From Fredricksoniimonas sp964643325 (GTDB lineage: Bacteria; Omnitrophota; Gorgyraeia; Zapsychrales; Fredricksoniimonadaceae), in NCBI GenBank assembly GCA_964643325.1, contig CAZXSE010000010.1:1-48949 (forward strand): a stretch of 48,949 nt of DNA, read 5' to 3'. The notes under the pieces were generated by a model. It was given only the letters and a program-made list of their open reading frames with translations. It was not told where the DNA came from and did no database searches. The translations under genes were made by a program, and so were the position numbers. Positions within the stretch are counted from its first letter, which is position 1. Every line of letters begins with the position of its first letter. Of the stretch, positions 24,228-32,005 are shown piece after piece.

Positions 24228-25760
24228 TTAAATATCCTGGGTGATCCTCATTGCGCAGAAATCGGGGCCGCACATGGTGCAGCAGCGCGACGAGGGGTCT
24301 TCTTTCTTCGCGAGGGATGTTTCACGGAAACGGCGGGCCCGTTCAGGGTCAAGGGAAAGCCGGTACTGGTCCTCCCAGCGGAATTCATAACGGGCCTTTG
24401 ACATGGCATCGTTAAGCGCGACGGCCATCGGATGCCCTTTGGAAAGGTCCGCCGCATGGGCCGCGATCTTATGAACAATGATCCCTTCCTTGACATCCTC
24501 CTTATCAGGCAGCGCCAGATGTTCCTTGGGGGTCACGTAGCAAAGCATTGCCGTCCCCATGCTCCCGATGAGCGCCGCGCCAATGGCTGATGTCACATGA
24601 TCGAAGCCGGCGCCGATATCAACGACGAGCGGCCCCAGCGTATAGAATGGCGCGCCGTGGCACAGTTCCAGCTGCAGGTCCATGTTCTTCTGGATCCTGC
24701 CGATCGGCACATGCCCCGGCCCCTCGATCATGACCTGCACATCATGCTTCCAGGCTTTTCGGGCAAGTTCGCCAAGGACCTTGAGCTCCGCGAACTGCGC
24801 CTCGTCATTGGCATCATGCGTTGACCCGGGGCGCAGGCCATCGCCCAGCGAGAACGCCGCGTCGTATTCTTTAAGGATCCCGCAGATCTCTTCAAAATGA
24901 GTGTAGAGAAAGTTCTCCTGCCCGTGCACCTGCATCCACTTGGCAAGGATCGACCCGCCGCGCGAAACGATCCCCGTCAGGCGCTTCTTGGCCATGGGCA
25001 CGAATGCTTTCAACACCCCGGCGTGCACCGTGAAATAATCAACGCCCTGTTCGCATTGCTCGATCAATGTCTGGCGGTAGGCCTCCCATGTCAGGTCCTC
25101 GATCTTGCCGCCGGACTTCTCCAGCGCCTGGTAGATCGGCACTGTCCCGACGGGAACGGGGCAATTGCGGATGATCCGCTCCCGGGTCTGATGGATGTTC
25201 TTGCCCGTGGAAAGGTCCATGACCGTATCAGCCCCCCAGCGCACGGACCAAAGCATCTTTTCAAGCTCTTCCTGAATTCCCGACGAGAGCGCGGAATTCC
25301 CGATATTGGCATTGATCTTGACAAGAAAGTTGCGGCCAATGGCCATGGGTTCACATTCAGGGTGATTGCGGTTCGACGGAATGATCGCGCGCCCGTGCGC
25401 CACCTCATCCCGGACAAACCCGGGATCAAGGCCTTCCCTGACGGCAACGAATTCCATCTCGGGAGTGATCTTGCCCCGGCGAGCCAGGGCCATCTGTGTT
25501 TTTCCCTTGCCGGACGCCGGGGCCCAGGCCTCTCTCAGGCGAGAAAGCCCTTTGGCAGTATCAATACGCGCCGCAGGGTCAGAGTACGGGCCTGTTACAT
25601 CATAAATGGCAATGCCCTGCCGGCCCTGATCAAGAATGATCTCGCGCGCAGGAACACGGATATCAGGATGGACCGTCCCGTTCACATAGATCTTTCGCGA
25701 ACCTTCGAAGGGCGGAAAATACGGAGCGCCGGAATGTGGGCATGTCTTTTTCTTCGTCAT
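24228..25760 (-). CDS. thiC: Phosphomethylpyrimidine synthase
   Basis: The 510-aa radical-SAM enzyme ends with the cluster motif CCTMCGPDFCAM (CxxCxxxxC) typical of ThiC, which converts aminoimidazole ribotide into the thiamin pyrimidine. Motifs NANIGNSALS, DLSTGKNIH, SRGGSI and EGPGHVPI are intact. Length is between the long proteobacterial and short forms. Its own promoter lies upstream (25775-25803) after the gdhA terminator. The leader is only a few bases, so there is no room for a TPP riboswitch. Confidence 0.95.
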   Translation of the reverse strand: MTKKKTCPHSGAPYFPPFEGSRKIYVNGTVHPDIRVPAREIILDQGRQGIAIYDVTGPYSDPAARIDTAKGLSRLREAWAPASGKGKTQMALARRGKITPEMEFVAVREGLDPGFVRDEVAHGRAIIPSNRNHPECEPMAIGRNFLVKINANIGNSALSSGIQEELEKMLWSVRWGADTVMDLSTGKNIHQTRERIIRNCPVPVGTVPIYQALEKSGGKIEDLTWEAYRQTLIEQCEQGVDYFTVHAGVLKAFVPMAKKRLTGIVSRGGSILAKWMQVHGQENFLYTHFEEICGILKEYDAAFSLGDGLRPGSTHDANDEAQFAELKVLGELARKAWKHDVQVMIEGPGHVPIGRIQKNMDLQLELCHGAPFYTLGPLVVDIGAGFDHVTSAIGAALIGSMGTAMLCYVTPKEHLALPDKEDVKEGIIVHKIAAHAADLSKGHPMAVALNDAMSKARYEFRWEDQYRLSLDPERARRFRETSLAKKEDPSSRCCTMCGPDFCAMRITQDI

Positions 25761-25774
25761 ATAACTTGGGAGGG

Positions 25775-25803
25775 ATTATAGTATAAGCACCCCTGCAGGG
25801 CAA
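25775..25803 (-). promoter_or_regulatory. thiC promoter with very short leader
   Basis: Reverse strand TTGCCC (25798-25803) and perfect TATAAT (25775-25780) with a 17-bp spacer. The expected start is about 7 nt before the thiC ATG at 25760. No ribosome-binding site is visible. Confidence 0.7.
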
Positions 25804-25809
25804 TCAGAT

Positions 25810-25848
25810 AAAAACAAAAGAGCCATGTTCCTTTAAAAGAACATGGCT
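25810..25848 (-). terminator. Intrinsic terminator of the nfnA-nfnB-gdhA operon
   Basis: On the minus strand a perfect 10-bp stem (25821-25830 with 25839-25848) closes an 8-base loop and is followed by a T-rich run (TTTTGTTTTTAT). The terminator lies 27 bp after the gdhA stop and just before the thiC promoter. Confidence 0.85.
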
Positions 25849-25875
25849 TTTTGCTGCAACGTATGGCTTTTTCTA

Positions 25876-27222
25876 TTAGATCAAGCCGTGATCCAGCATG
25901 GCATCCGCGACCTTCACGAAGCCCGCTGTGTTGGCACCCTTGACATAATCGACATAACTGCCTTCTTTGCCCCATTTCACGCAATTCTCGTGGATGGAAA
26001 CCATGATCCCGTGCAGCCTCTTGTCGACTTCCTCGCGCGTCCATGCCAGGCGCATGCTGTTCTGGCTCATCTCAAGGCCTGACGTGGCAACACCGCCCGC
26101 GTTCGCCGCCTTGCCGGGCGCGTAAAGGATCTTCGCCGCCTGGAACACCGCGACACCCTCGGGCGTCGTGGGCATGTTCGCGCCTTCACCGACCGCGATA
26201 CAGCCGTTCTTCACCAGCGTCTTGGCATCCTCTTCGTTGATCTCGTTCTGCGTTGCGCTCGGGAACGCGGCGTCGCACTTAACGCTCCAGGGCTTCTTGC
26301 CTTCCAGGTACTGGCACTTGAATTCCTTGGCAGCTTCCTGAATGCGCCCGCGACGGACGTTCTTTAACTCCATGACCGTCTTGAGCTTCTTGGCATCAAT
26401 GCCGTCCTCGACATAGATGGTGCCGTTGGAATCGGAAAGCGTCACGACCTTCGCCCCGAGTTCCAGGAGCTTCTCGACGGTGTACTGGGCCACGTTGCCT
26501 GAACCGGAAACGGCGCAGACCTTGCCCTTGAAGGAATCGTTCTTTGTCTTGAGCATCTCCTGAACAAAGTACACACAACCATAACCCGTGGCTTCCGGGC
26601 GTATGAGCGACCCGCCCCAACCGAGCGCCTTGCCCGTCAGGACGCCGGTGAACTCATTGCGCAGCCTCTTGTACTGCCCGAACAGATAGCCGATCTCGCG
26701 GCCGCCGACGCCGATATCTCCGGCCGGAACATCCGTGTCAGGCCCGATATGGCGCTGCAGCTCAGTCATGAACGACTGGCAAAAACGCATCACTTCATTG
26801 TCCGACTTGCCCTTAGGGTCAAAGTCAGAGCCACCCTTGCCGCCGCCCATGGGCAGTGTGGTCAAGGCGTTCTTGAAGACCTGCTCGAACCCGAGGAACT
26901 TCAGGATGCTGATGTTCACGGTCGGGTGAAGGCGTAAGCCGCCCTTGTACGGACCGATGGCGCTGTTGAATTCGATACGGAAACCGCGGTTGACATGGAT
27001 ATTGCCCTTGTCATCCTGCCACGGCACGCGGAAAATGATCTGCCGCTCCGGCTCGACGATGCGCTCCAGGATGCACGCGTCCTCGTACTTTTTGTTCTTT
27101 GCGAGTAATGGCTCGAGGGATTCGAGGACTTCCTCGACGGCCTGCAAGAATTCAGGCTCTCCCGCGTTGCGTCTTTTAACCGTCTCCAACACTCTTCCTG
27201 CATAACTGTTCTTCGCTAACAT
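25876..27222 (-). CDS. gdhA: Glutamate dehydrogenase, NADP-type hexameric
   Basis: The 448-aa protein has the family signature LPMGGGKGGSDFDPKG with catalytic lysine, the upstream GPYKGGLRLHP, and a nucleotide-binding region VSGSGNVAQYTVEKLLELGAKV. It aminates 2-oxoglutarate. Aligned length is typical of the 450-aa NADP-type group; coenzyme use is inferred. It is the third gene of an operon with nfnA and nfnB, preceded by AAAGGAAG and followed by a strong terminator, so it is probably fed by NADPH from Nfn. Confidence 0.95.
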   Translation of the reverse strand: MLAKNSYAGRVLETVKRRNAGEPEFLQAVEEVLESLEPLLAKNKKYEDACILERIVEPERQIIFRVPWQDDKGNIHVNRGFRIEFNSAIGPYKGGLRLHPTVNISILKFLGFEQVFKNALTTLPMGGGKGGSDFDPKGKSDNEVMRFCQSFMTELQRHIGPDTDVPAGDIGVGGREIGYLFGQYKRLRNEFTGVLTGKALGWGGSLIRPEATGYGCVYFVQEMLKTKNDSFKGKVCAVSGSGNVAQYTVEKLLELGAKVVTLSDSNGTIYVEDGIDAKKLKTVMELKNVRRGRIQEAAKEFKCQYLEGKKPWSVKCDAAFPSATQNEINEEDAKTLVKNGCIAVGEGANMPTTPEGVAVFQAAKILYAPGKAANAGGVATSGLEMSQNSMRLAWTREEVDKRLHGIMVSIHENCVKWGKEGSYVDYVKGANTAGFVKVADAMLDHGLI

Positions 27223-27270
27223 ACACTTCCTTTCCCTAGTAACAAGATCCGATGATTTCTTAACACAAGA

Positions 27271-28638
27271 TCAGTGCGTGAGAGACCGGGCAATTGACTT
27301 CGCTGCCAGTTTTCCAGCCCCCATCGCCGCGATGACCGTCGCCGCCCCGGTGACGATATCGCCTCCTGCAAAAACATCATTGATGTTAGTCCTGCAGGTC
27401 GCTACATCCGCATCGATATTGCCGCGCTTGTTCAACTTGAGGCCGTCAATGGTCTCAAGCAGGATCGGGTTTGGCCCGTTCCCGACGGCAACAACGATCG
27501 TATCAACGTCTATCTCAAATTCCGAACCCTTGACCGGCACCGGGCGCCTTCTGCCGCTGTCATCCGGCTCTCCCAGTTCGTTGCGCAGGCACCGCAACTG
27601 CTTGACCTCGCCGGAAGCGTCCCCGAGGACCGCCACAGGGGTTGTCAGCAGGCGGAATTCAATGCCTTCTTCCTGCGCGTGATGGATCTCATCCTTTCTC
27701 GCCGGCATCTCCTCTTCGGTACGCCGGTAAATGATATAAACATGCTCAGCGCCAAGCCGCAGGGCTGAGCGGGCGGAATCCATGGCCACATTCCCCGCGC
27801 CGATCACAGCGACTTTCTTACCCACCTTGATGGGCGTATCATATTCAGGGAATTTATACGCCTTCATCAGGTTGATGCGCGTGAGGAATTCATTGGCCGA
27901 ATAGACCCCGTTAAGATTCTCGCCCGGGATATTCATGAAATACGGCAGGCCCGCGCCCGACGCGATAAAAAACGCCTTGTACCCCTCAGCGCGCAGCTGA
28001 TCGAGCTTCTTGATCTTGCCGATCAGGTAATTGTATTTGATCTCAACGCCGGCGGCCTCGATCGCAGCCACCTCGTCCATGACGATATCTTTAGGGAGCC
28101 GGAATTCCGGGATGCCATAGGTCAACACCCCGCCCGGCTTATGCAGCGCTTCGAAAACAGTAACCTTGAATCCCTGACGGCCAAGGTCCGACGCGCAGGT
28201 AAGGCCTGCGGGGCCAGCGCCGATCACGGCGACCTTCGCGCCTGTGGCCTGCACGGCAGGAGCCGGCTCATTAACAGCGACCTTATGTTGCCGCCCCCAA
28301 TCCGCGGCGAACCGCTCCAGGCCGCCGATATTGACCGACCTGCCTTTTTTCTTGAGGATGCATTCCTTTTCGCACTGATCTTCCTGAGGGCAAACCCTGC
28401 CGCAAACGGCCGGAAGATTGTTGGTCTGCTTAACGGCCTTAAGAGCGTCGGCGAACCGTCTTTCCTTAATGGCCAGGATGAACGCGGGAATATTTATTTC
28501 GACGGGGCAACCCTTGACGCAAGGCGGCTTCTTGCACTGCAGGCAGCGCGACGCCTCGGCAACGGCCTCTTCTTCATTGTAGCCGTACGGGACTTCCTTG
28601 AAATTCTTAATTCTTTCTTTCGGGTCCTGCTCTCTCAT
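27271..28638 (-). CDS. nfnB: NfnB/GltD-like NADPH oxidoreductase large subunit
   Basis: The 455-aa protein is of the glutamate synthase small-chain/NfnB family. The N-terminal ferredoxin-like region has CLQCKKPPCVKGCP and CGRVCPQEDQCEKEC, binding two 4Fe-4S clusters; then FAD (VIGAGPAGLTCASDL) and NAD(P) (VAVIGAGNVAMDSARSAL) loops; and FAGGDIVTGAATVIAAMGAG near the end. Next to NfnA it forms the electron-bifurcating NADH-dependent ferredoxin:NADP oxidoreductase. Without NfnA it could be read as GltD; no large glutamate synthase gene is present here. Confidence 0.88.
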   Translation of the reverse strand: MREQDPKERIKNFKEVPYGYNEEEAVAEASRCLQCKKPPCVKGCPVEINIPAFILAIKERRFADALKAVKQTNNLPAVCGRVCPQEDQCEKECILKKKGRSVNIGGLERFAADWGRQHKVAVNEPAPAVQATGAKVAVIGAGPAGLTCASDLGRQGFKVTVFEALHKPGGVLTYGIPEFRLPKDIVMDEVAAIEAAGVEIKYNYLIGKIKKLDQLRAEGYKAFFIASGAGLPYFMNIPGENLNGVYSANEFLTRINLMKAYKFPEYDTPIKVGKKVAVIGAGNVAMDSARSALRLGAEHVYIIYRRTEEEMPARKDEIHHAQEEGIEFRLLTTPVAVLGDASGEVKQLRCLRNELGEPDDSGRRRPVPVKGSEFEIDVDTIVVAVGNGPNPILLETIDGLKLNKRGNIDADVATCRTNINDVFAGGDIVTGAATVIAAMGAGKLAAKSIARSLTH

Positions 28639-28656
28639 GACGCCCGTTCCCTGCTG

Positions 28657-29499
28657 TTAATGCTTCAATCCCAAGCGGCAAGCCTCTTCATAATGCGCAA
28701 GCGCCTGTTTTTCGTTAGGCTGGTACCGCTTACCCCGTTGGACCATATCATCAAAATCAACTTCATGCCCGTCGAACTCGGGGCCGTCAACGCACGCGAA
28801 CTTAACCTTGCCGCCGCACATGACCCTGCATCCGCCGCACATGCCCGTGCCGTCGATCATGATCGAATTGAGCGACACCAGGGTCTTGATACCCTTTTCT
28901 TTGGTCATCTGAGAGACCCGCTTCATCATGACCGCAGGACCGATAGCAAAAACAAGGTCTGGCGGATCTTGTTCCATGAGCTCGCGCAGGACATCCGTCA
29001 CAAAACCTTTCCTGCCGTGCGTGCCGTCATCTGTTGTGATGTGGACCTTGTCGCAAAAACGGCGCATTTCCTGTTCGCAGATCACGATGTCCTTGCTGCG
29101 CGCGCCGATGATGACGGTAACGTCGTTGCCGTCCTCTTTCATTCTTTTGGCAATAGGATATGCTTCGGCCGTACCTACGCCGCCGCCGATACAAATGACC
29201 TTACCGATATTTTTGGTGTGAGTGGCATGTCCGAGAGGACCTGCGACGTCAAGGATGGCATCGCCTTTGTTCAGGGCGCAAAGCTTGCGGGTGCTTACGC
29301 CAACGGCCTGGCAGACCACCGTGACCGTCCCTGAAGCGGCATTCCAGTCAAATATGGTCAACGGAAAACGCTCGCCTGTTTCATCAATGCGAAGGACAAC
29401 GAACTGGCCCGGCCGGGCAGCCTGCGCCAGATCATTCGCTTCAAATTCAAGAAGGCATATCTCCGGTGACAGCCGTTCTTTTCTGACTATTTTGTGCAT
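28657..29499 (-). CDS. nfnA: NfnA/PyrK-like FAD and 2Fe-2S small subunit
   Basis: A 280-aa flavoprotein of the ferredoxin-NADP reductase fold: FAD-binding beta barrel (RPGQFVVLRI, ERFPLTIFD), NAD-binding part (VICIGGGVGTAEAYPIAKRM), and a C-terminal 2Fe-2S loop MCGGCRVMCGGK. It pairs with NfnB. The gene starts the operon after a TTGACA promoter at 29544-29572 and lies 18 bp before nfnB. A weak AGG precedes the ATG. It could also work as a sulfide dehydrogenase-like subunit, but Nfn fits best. Confidence 0.87.
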   Translation of the reverse strand: MHKIVRKERLSPEICLLEFEANDLAQAARPGQFVVLRIDETGERFPLTIFDWNAASGTVTVVCQAVGVSTRKLCALNKGDAILDVAGPLGHATHTKNIGKVICIGGGVGTAEAYPIAKRMKEDGNDVTVIIGARSKDIVICEQEMRRFCDKVHITTDDGTHGRKGFVTDVLRELMEQDPPDLVFAIGPAVMMKRVSQMTKEKGIKTLVSLNSIMIDGTGMCGGCRVMCGGKVKFACVDGPEFDGHEVDFDDMVQRGKRYQPNEKQALAHYEEACRLGLKH

Positions 29500-29543
29500 T
29501 TATTTACACCTGTAGGAACACCGATGCTCCCAATTTTCTATGT

Positions 29544-29572
29544 ATGATAGTGTCCGTGCTTTTTTGTGTCAA
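29544..29572 (-). promoter_or_regulatory. Promoter of the nfnA-nfnB-gdhA operon
   Basis: Reverse strand perfect TTGACA (29567-29572), 17-bp spacer, TATCAT (29544-29549). The leader to nfnA is about 38 nt. This and the terminator at 25810-25848 bracket the three genes. Confidence 0.82.
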
Positions 29573-29596
29573 GATGTTGTTGGGATTGTGCAGGGC

Positions 29597-30103
29597 TTAA
29601 AATCTTTCGTACAACCCGGTCAATTCCGCCTCTGCCAGAATGTGGCCTTGAGCGGCCCTTTCGAACGCCTCACGGGTCATGTCCGTGACGGGTTCAAGCA
29701 TCACATCAAGCGCGTAGCCGCTGAAGATATAGCGGTGCGCCCCCGACGGAGGGCATGGCCCCTTCCACCCTTTCTTCCCAAAGTCGTTCACACCTTCAAT
29801 GCCCGGGGTCATCATGCGGGTGATCTCACGCTCATCAGGGGGGATATTAAAAATAACCCAGTGCACCCAGTCGCGCGAGGGCGCGTCCGGATCATGAACA
29901 ATGACCGCAAGGCTTTTGGCGCCCTCAGGAACATCAATGAACTCCAGGCGCGGGGCAATATTCATCCCCTGGCACGTGAACTGACGCGCGATATAGTCCC
30001 CGGACCGGATGTCAGGGCTCGAGATCTTCATGGGCTCTGCGGCCCCGGCCGTGAAGGCGCCGAGGATCACCGCCGCAACAAGCATCGCTGCAATATGCCT
30101 CAT
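29597..30103 (-). CDS. Secreted PEBP-family protein, copy 2
   Basis: A 168-aa protein with a signal peptide (MRHIAAMLVAAVILGAFTAGAA) and the PEBP motifs FTCQGMNIAPRL, VHDPDAPSRDWVHWVIFNI and NDFGKKGWKGPCPPSG. DPDAP is conserved here, unlike in copy 1 (EPGNP). Its start overlaps the methyltransferase stop (ATGA). Ligand and role are unknown. Confidence 0.88.
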   Translation of the reverse strand: MRHIAAMLVAAVILGAFTAGAAEPMKISSPDIRSGDYIARQFTCQGMNIAPRLEFIDVPEGAKSLAVIVHDPDAPSRDWVHWVIFNIPPDEREITRMMTPGIEGVNDFGKKGWKGPCPPSGAHRYIFSGYALDVMLEPVTDMTREAFERAAQGHILAEAELTGLYERF

Positions 30104-31050
30104 GCCTCTCCTCCGTCGTCTTCTTTGATGAATTTGGCAATAAAGAAAGGCGTGTGACCCTGTTCCGGCTTGACCCGAAGGCATTTCAATACATCTTCAT
30201 GAAAGACGTTGCGCCCCCAGCCGGCAAGGCATGGTGTGCGCGTAATGCCCGGGACCGTTGCATCAAGGACCTTAAAAGAACCGCCGGTCTTACGCAGGAA
30301 CCAGTCCACGACCTCTTCATTTTCCTCGGGCGCAAGCGTGCACGTCGAATAGACAAGCGTGCCGCCGGGCCTGAGCAGGCGCGCCGCGCTCATCAAGATG
30401 CCCTTTTGTTTAAAGCTCATTTCCTTGATCTTGCGCAGGCTCCAATAATGGGTCGTTGCCGGATCATCATCCCGAAAACGCCCTTCGCTGCTGCACGGCG
30501 CATCCACGAGGACCCTGTCGAACAGGCGCTCGTCTGCCGGACGGTAGCGGCGAACATCGCATAGCTTCACCGAAACATTATCCGCGGCCAGAAGCGCGCA
30601 AACAGCCTTGAGGCGAAAGAACCTCACCTTGACCGCTTCCACAGCGACGAGAACTCCCCTGCCTTGCATCATCGCAGCCATCTGCGTTGTCTTGCTCCCC
30701 GGCGCCGCACAGGCATCAAGGACCTTCTCACCCGCAAGAACGCCCAGAACAACGGCAGGGATCATGCTCGAAAGGCTCTGCTGGTATATCTTTCCTTCTT
30801 CAACAAGGGGGTGCCGCGCCAGTGCCTCGCCTGTAATGCCCCTAACAATAAAAGCATGCTGATACCAGGGAACAGGTTCCGGCAGGAAGCCTGCGTCTTT
30901 CATTTGCCCGAGAACAGCCCCTGCAGAAGCTTTGAGCGGATTGATCCGGACCGAAAGGGCTTGAGGAAGAGCAAAGCCCGCCTTAAAAGCTTCGAGCTCT
31001 CCCGGCGGAACGATCCTGGCAAGACGTTCAAGGAATGCGGCGGGGATCAA
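30100..31050 (-). CDS. RsmB/RsmF-family rRNA 5-methylcytosine methyltransferase
   Basis: The 316-aa protein is a NOL1/NOP2/Sun methyltransferase: SAM-binding DACAAPGSKTTQMA, catalytic cysteines C186 (VDAPCSSEGRF) and C237 (YSTCTLAPEEN). The N-terminal segment resembles RsmF more than RsmB, which has an additional NusB-like domain absent here. It methylates a cytosine in 16S rRNA, exact position not predictable. It overlaps both neighbours by 4 bp (ATGA). Confidence 0.9.
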   Translation of the reverse strand: MIPAAFLERLARIVPPGELEAFKAGFALPQALSVRINPLKASAGAVLGQMKDAGFLPEPVPWYQHAFIVRGITGEALARHPLVEEGKIYQQSLSSMIPAVVLGVLAGEKVLDACAAPGSKTTQMAAMMQGRGVLVAVEAVKVRFFRLKAVCALLAADNVSVKLCDVRRYRPADERLFDRVLVDAPCSSEGRFRDDDPATTHYWSLRKIKEMSFKQKGILMSAARLLRPGGTLVYSTCTLAPEENEEVVDWFLRKTGGSFKVLDATVPGITRTPCLAGWGRNVFHEDVLKCLRVKPEQGHTPFFIAKFIKEDDGGEA

Positions 31051-31622
31051 ATGTGGAAGATCTCTTTCACTTTGGCAACAAGCTCTCCGGAGTTGAACGG
31101 CTTGTCAAAACAGCATTCAACGCCGATCTCCCGAAGCCGCTGCTTTTCAGGCTCCTCAAAATATCCGGAGACACCGATGATCTTGGTGTGTTCGCAATTG
31201 GCAGAACGCCTGATCTTGGAAGCCACTTCAAATCCGTTCATCCCCGGCATCTTCATGTCCAGGACCACCAGGTCGGGCTTGAACAGCAAGAGCTTGATGC
31301 CCGCCTCGAACCCGTCGTAGGCGACCTCGATCTCGAATTGCGGCTCTTTCTTGAAAAGACGGCGGATCGAACTCACCATGTTGGTGTCGTCGTCAACGAT
31401 CAGGATCTTGCGCCCGCCGCCCCGAACGGCCAGGGTCTCAGGAATGGGCATGTTGTACTGTTTCAGGAAGCTGATGAAGTCGTCAACCTTGACGCGGCTG
31501 TGATTGCCAGGCGTGCGGTAGGCCTTCAGTTTTCCGTCGTGGATCCATTGCAATGCCGTTCTTAAGTGAACATGGCAAAGGTCCGCGATCTCTCCGGTCG
31601 TCAACGGTCTTTCATTAAGCAT
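31047..31622 (-). CDS. Excisionase/MerR-type HTH plus receiver-domain regulator
   Basis: The 191-aa protein has an N-terminal winged helix of the excisionase/MerR type (LTTGEIADLCHVHLRTALQW, then YRTPGNHSRVKVDDFISFLK, residues 7-54), linked to a receiver domain (VDDD 76-79, phospho-acceptor D122 in VLDMKMPG, lysine in CFDKPF). In classical response regulators the receiver comes first, so the order is reversed. It has its own promoter (31660-31688) and an AGGAAGG site, and leads an operon with the methyltransferase and PEBP copy 2. Target genes are unknown. Confidence 0.85.
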   Translation of the reverse strand: MLNERPLTTGEIADLCHVHLRTALQWIHDGKLKAYRTPGNHSRVKVDDFISFLKQYNMPIPETLAVRGGGRKILIVDDDTNMVSSIRRLFKKEPQFEIEVAYDGFEAGIKLLLFKPDLVVLDMKMPGMNGFEVASKIRRSANCEHTKIIGVSGYFEEPEKQRLREIGVECCFDKPFNSGELVAKVKEIFHI

Positions 31623-31659
31623 AGCGCCTTCCTGTTTCTCCAGTTTCTCTACTATTAAG

Positions 31660-31688
31660 AATATACCCGAGGACCGAAGAACTGTCAA
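31660..31688 (-). promoter_or_regulatory. Promoter of the HTH-receiver operon
   Basis: Perfect TTGACA (31683-31688), 17-bp spacer, TATATT (31660-31665). It falls in the gap right after atpC, so it separates this unit from the ATP synthase operon. Confidence 0.82.
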
Positions 31689-31712
31689 GACACCTTACAC
31701 CAGGGGGATGTT

Positions 31713-32003
31713 CTAGACGGGTCTGACAGGAGCAAAGGCCGCCGTATCCGCGGCATCAAGGAGGATCGATGCCTTATTCTTCACGACCTCGAAGAACCCG
31801 GGACTGGTGGTGGTGAACTTGAACGCAGCGCCCGCGAGGGGCCTTATTTCAAAAGGGCCCGGCTTCAGCGAAGCCAGCAGGGGGACATGGTCCACCAGGA
31901 CGCCGAAGAACCCTCCCCCGCCGGGAACGTGAAGGTATTTCACGTCCCCGTCAAAAAGGACTTTCTCGGGCGATACGATCGTCAGATGAAGCGGCTCAGC
32001 CAT
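31713..32003 (-). CDS. atpC: F1 ATP synthase epsilon subunit, lacking C-terminal helices
   Basis: The 96-aa protein has the N-terminal beta-sandwich of epsilon (LTIVSPEKVLFDGDVKYLHVPG, HVPLLASLKPG). The usual two C-terminal helices that can block rotation are absent (typical length about 133). Such short forms occur in some lineages. An ATG at 32003 is preferred over the TTG at 32009 that overlaps the atpD stop. It is the last atp gene. Confidence 0.9.
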   Translation of the reverse strand: MAEPLHLTIVSPEKVLFDGDVKYLHVPGGGGFFGVLVDHVPLLASLKPGPFEIRPLAGAAFKFTTTSPGFFEVVKNKASILLDAADTAAFAPVRPV

Positions 32004-32005
32004 GC

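Noticed and set aside
25761..25803. GGGGTGC near the thiC start, resembling the 5' part of a TPP riboswitch
   Set aside because: The other conserved parts (CTGAGA, and the CTGATCTGGATAATGC-type stretch) are absent and the distance to the ATG is too short for an aptamer.
28141..29334. 397-codon plus-strand frame over nfnA and nfnB
   Set aside because: Same reason; the minus-strand proteins carry iron-sulfur and nucleotide-binding motifs.
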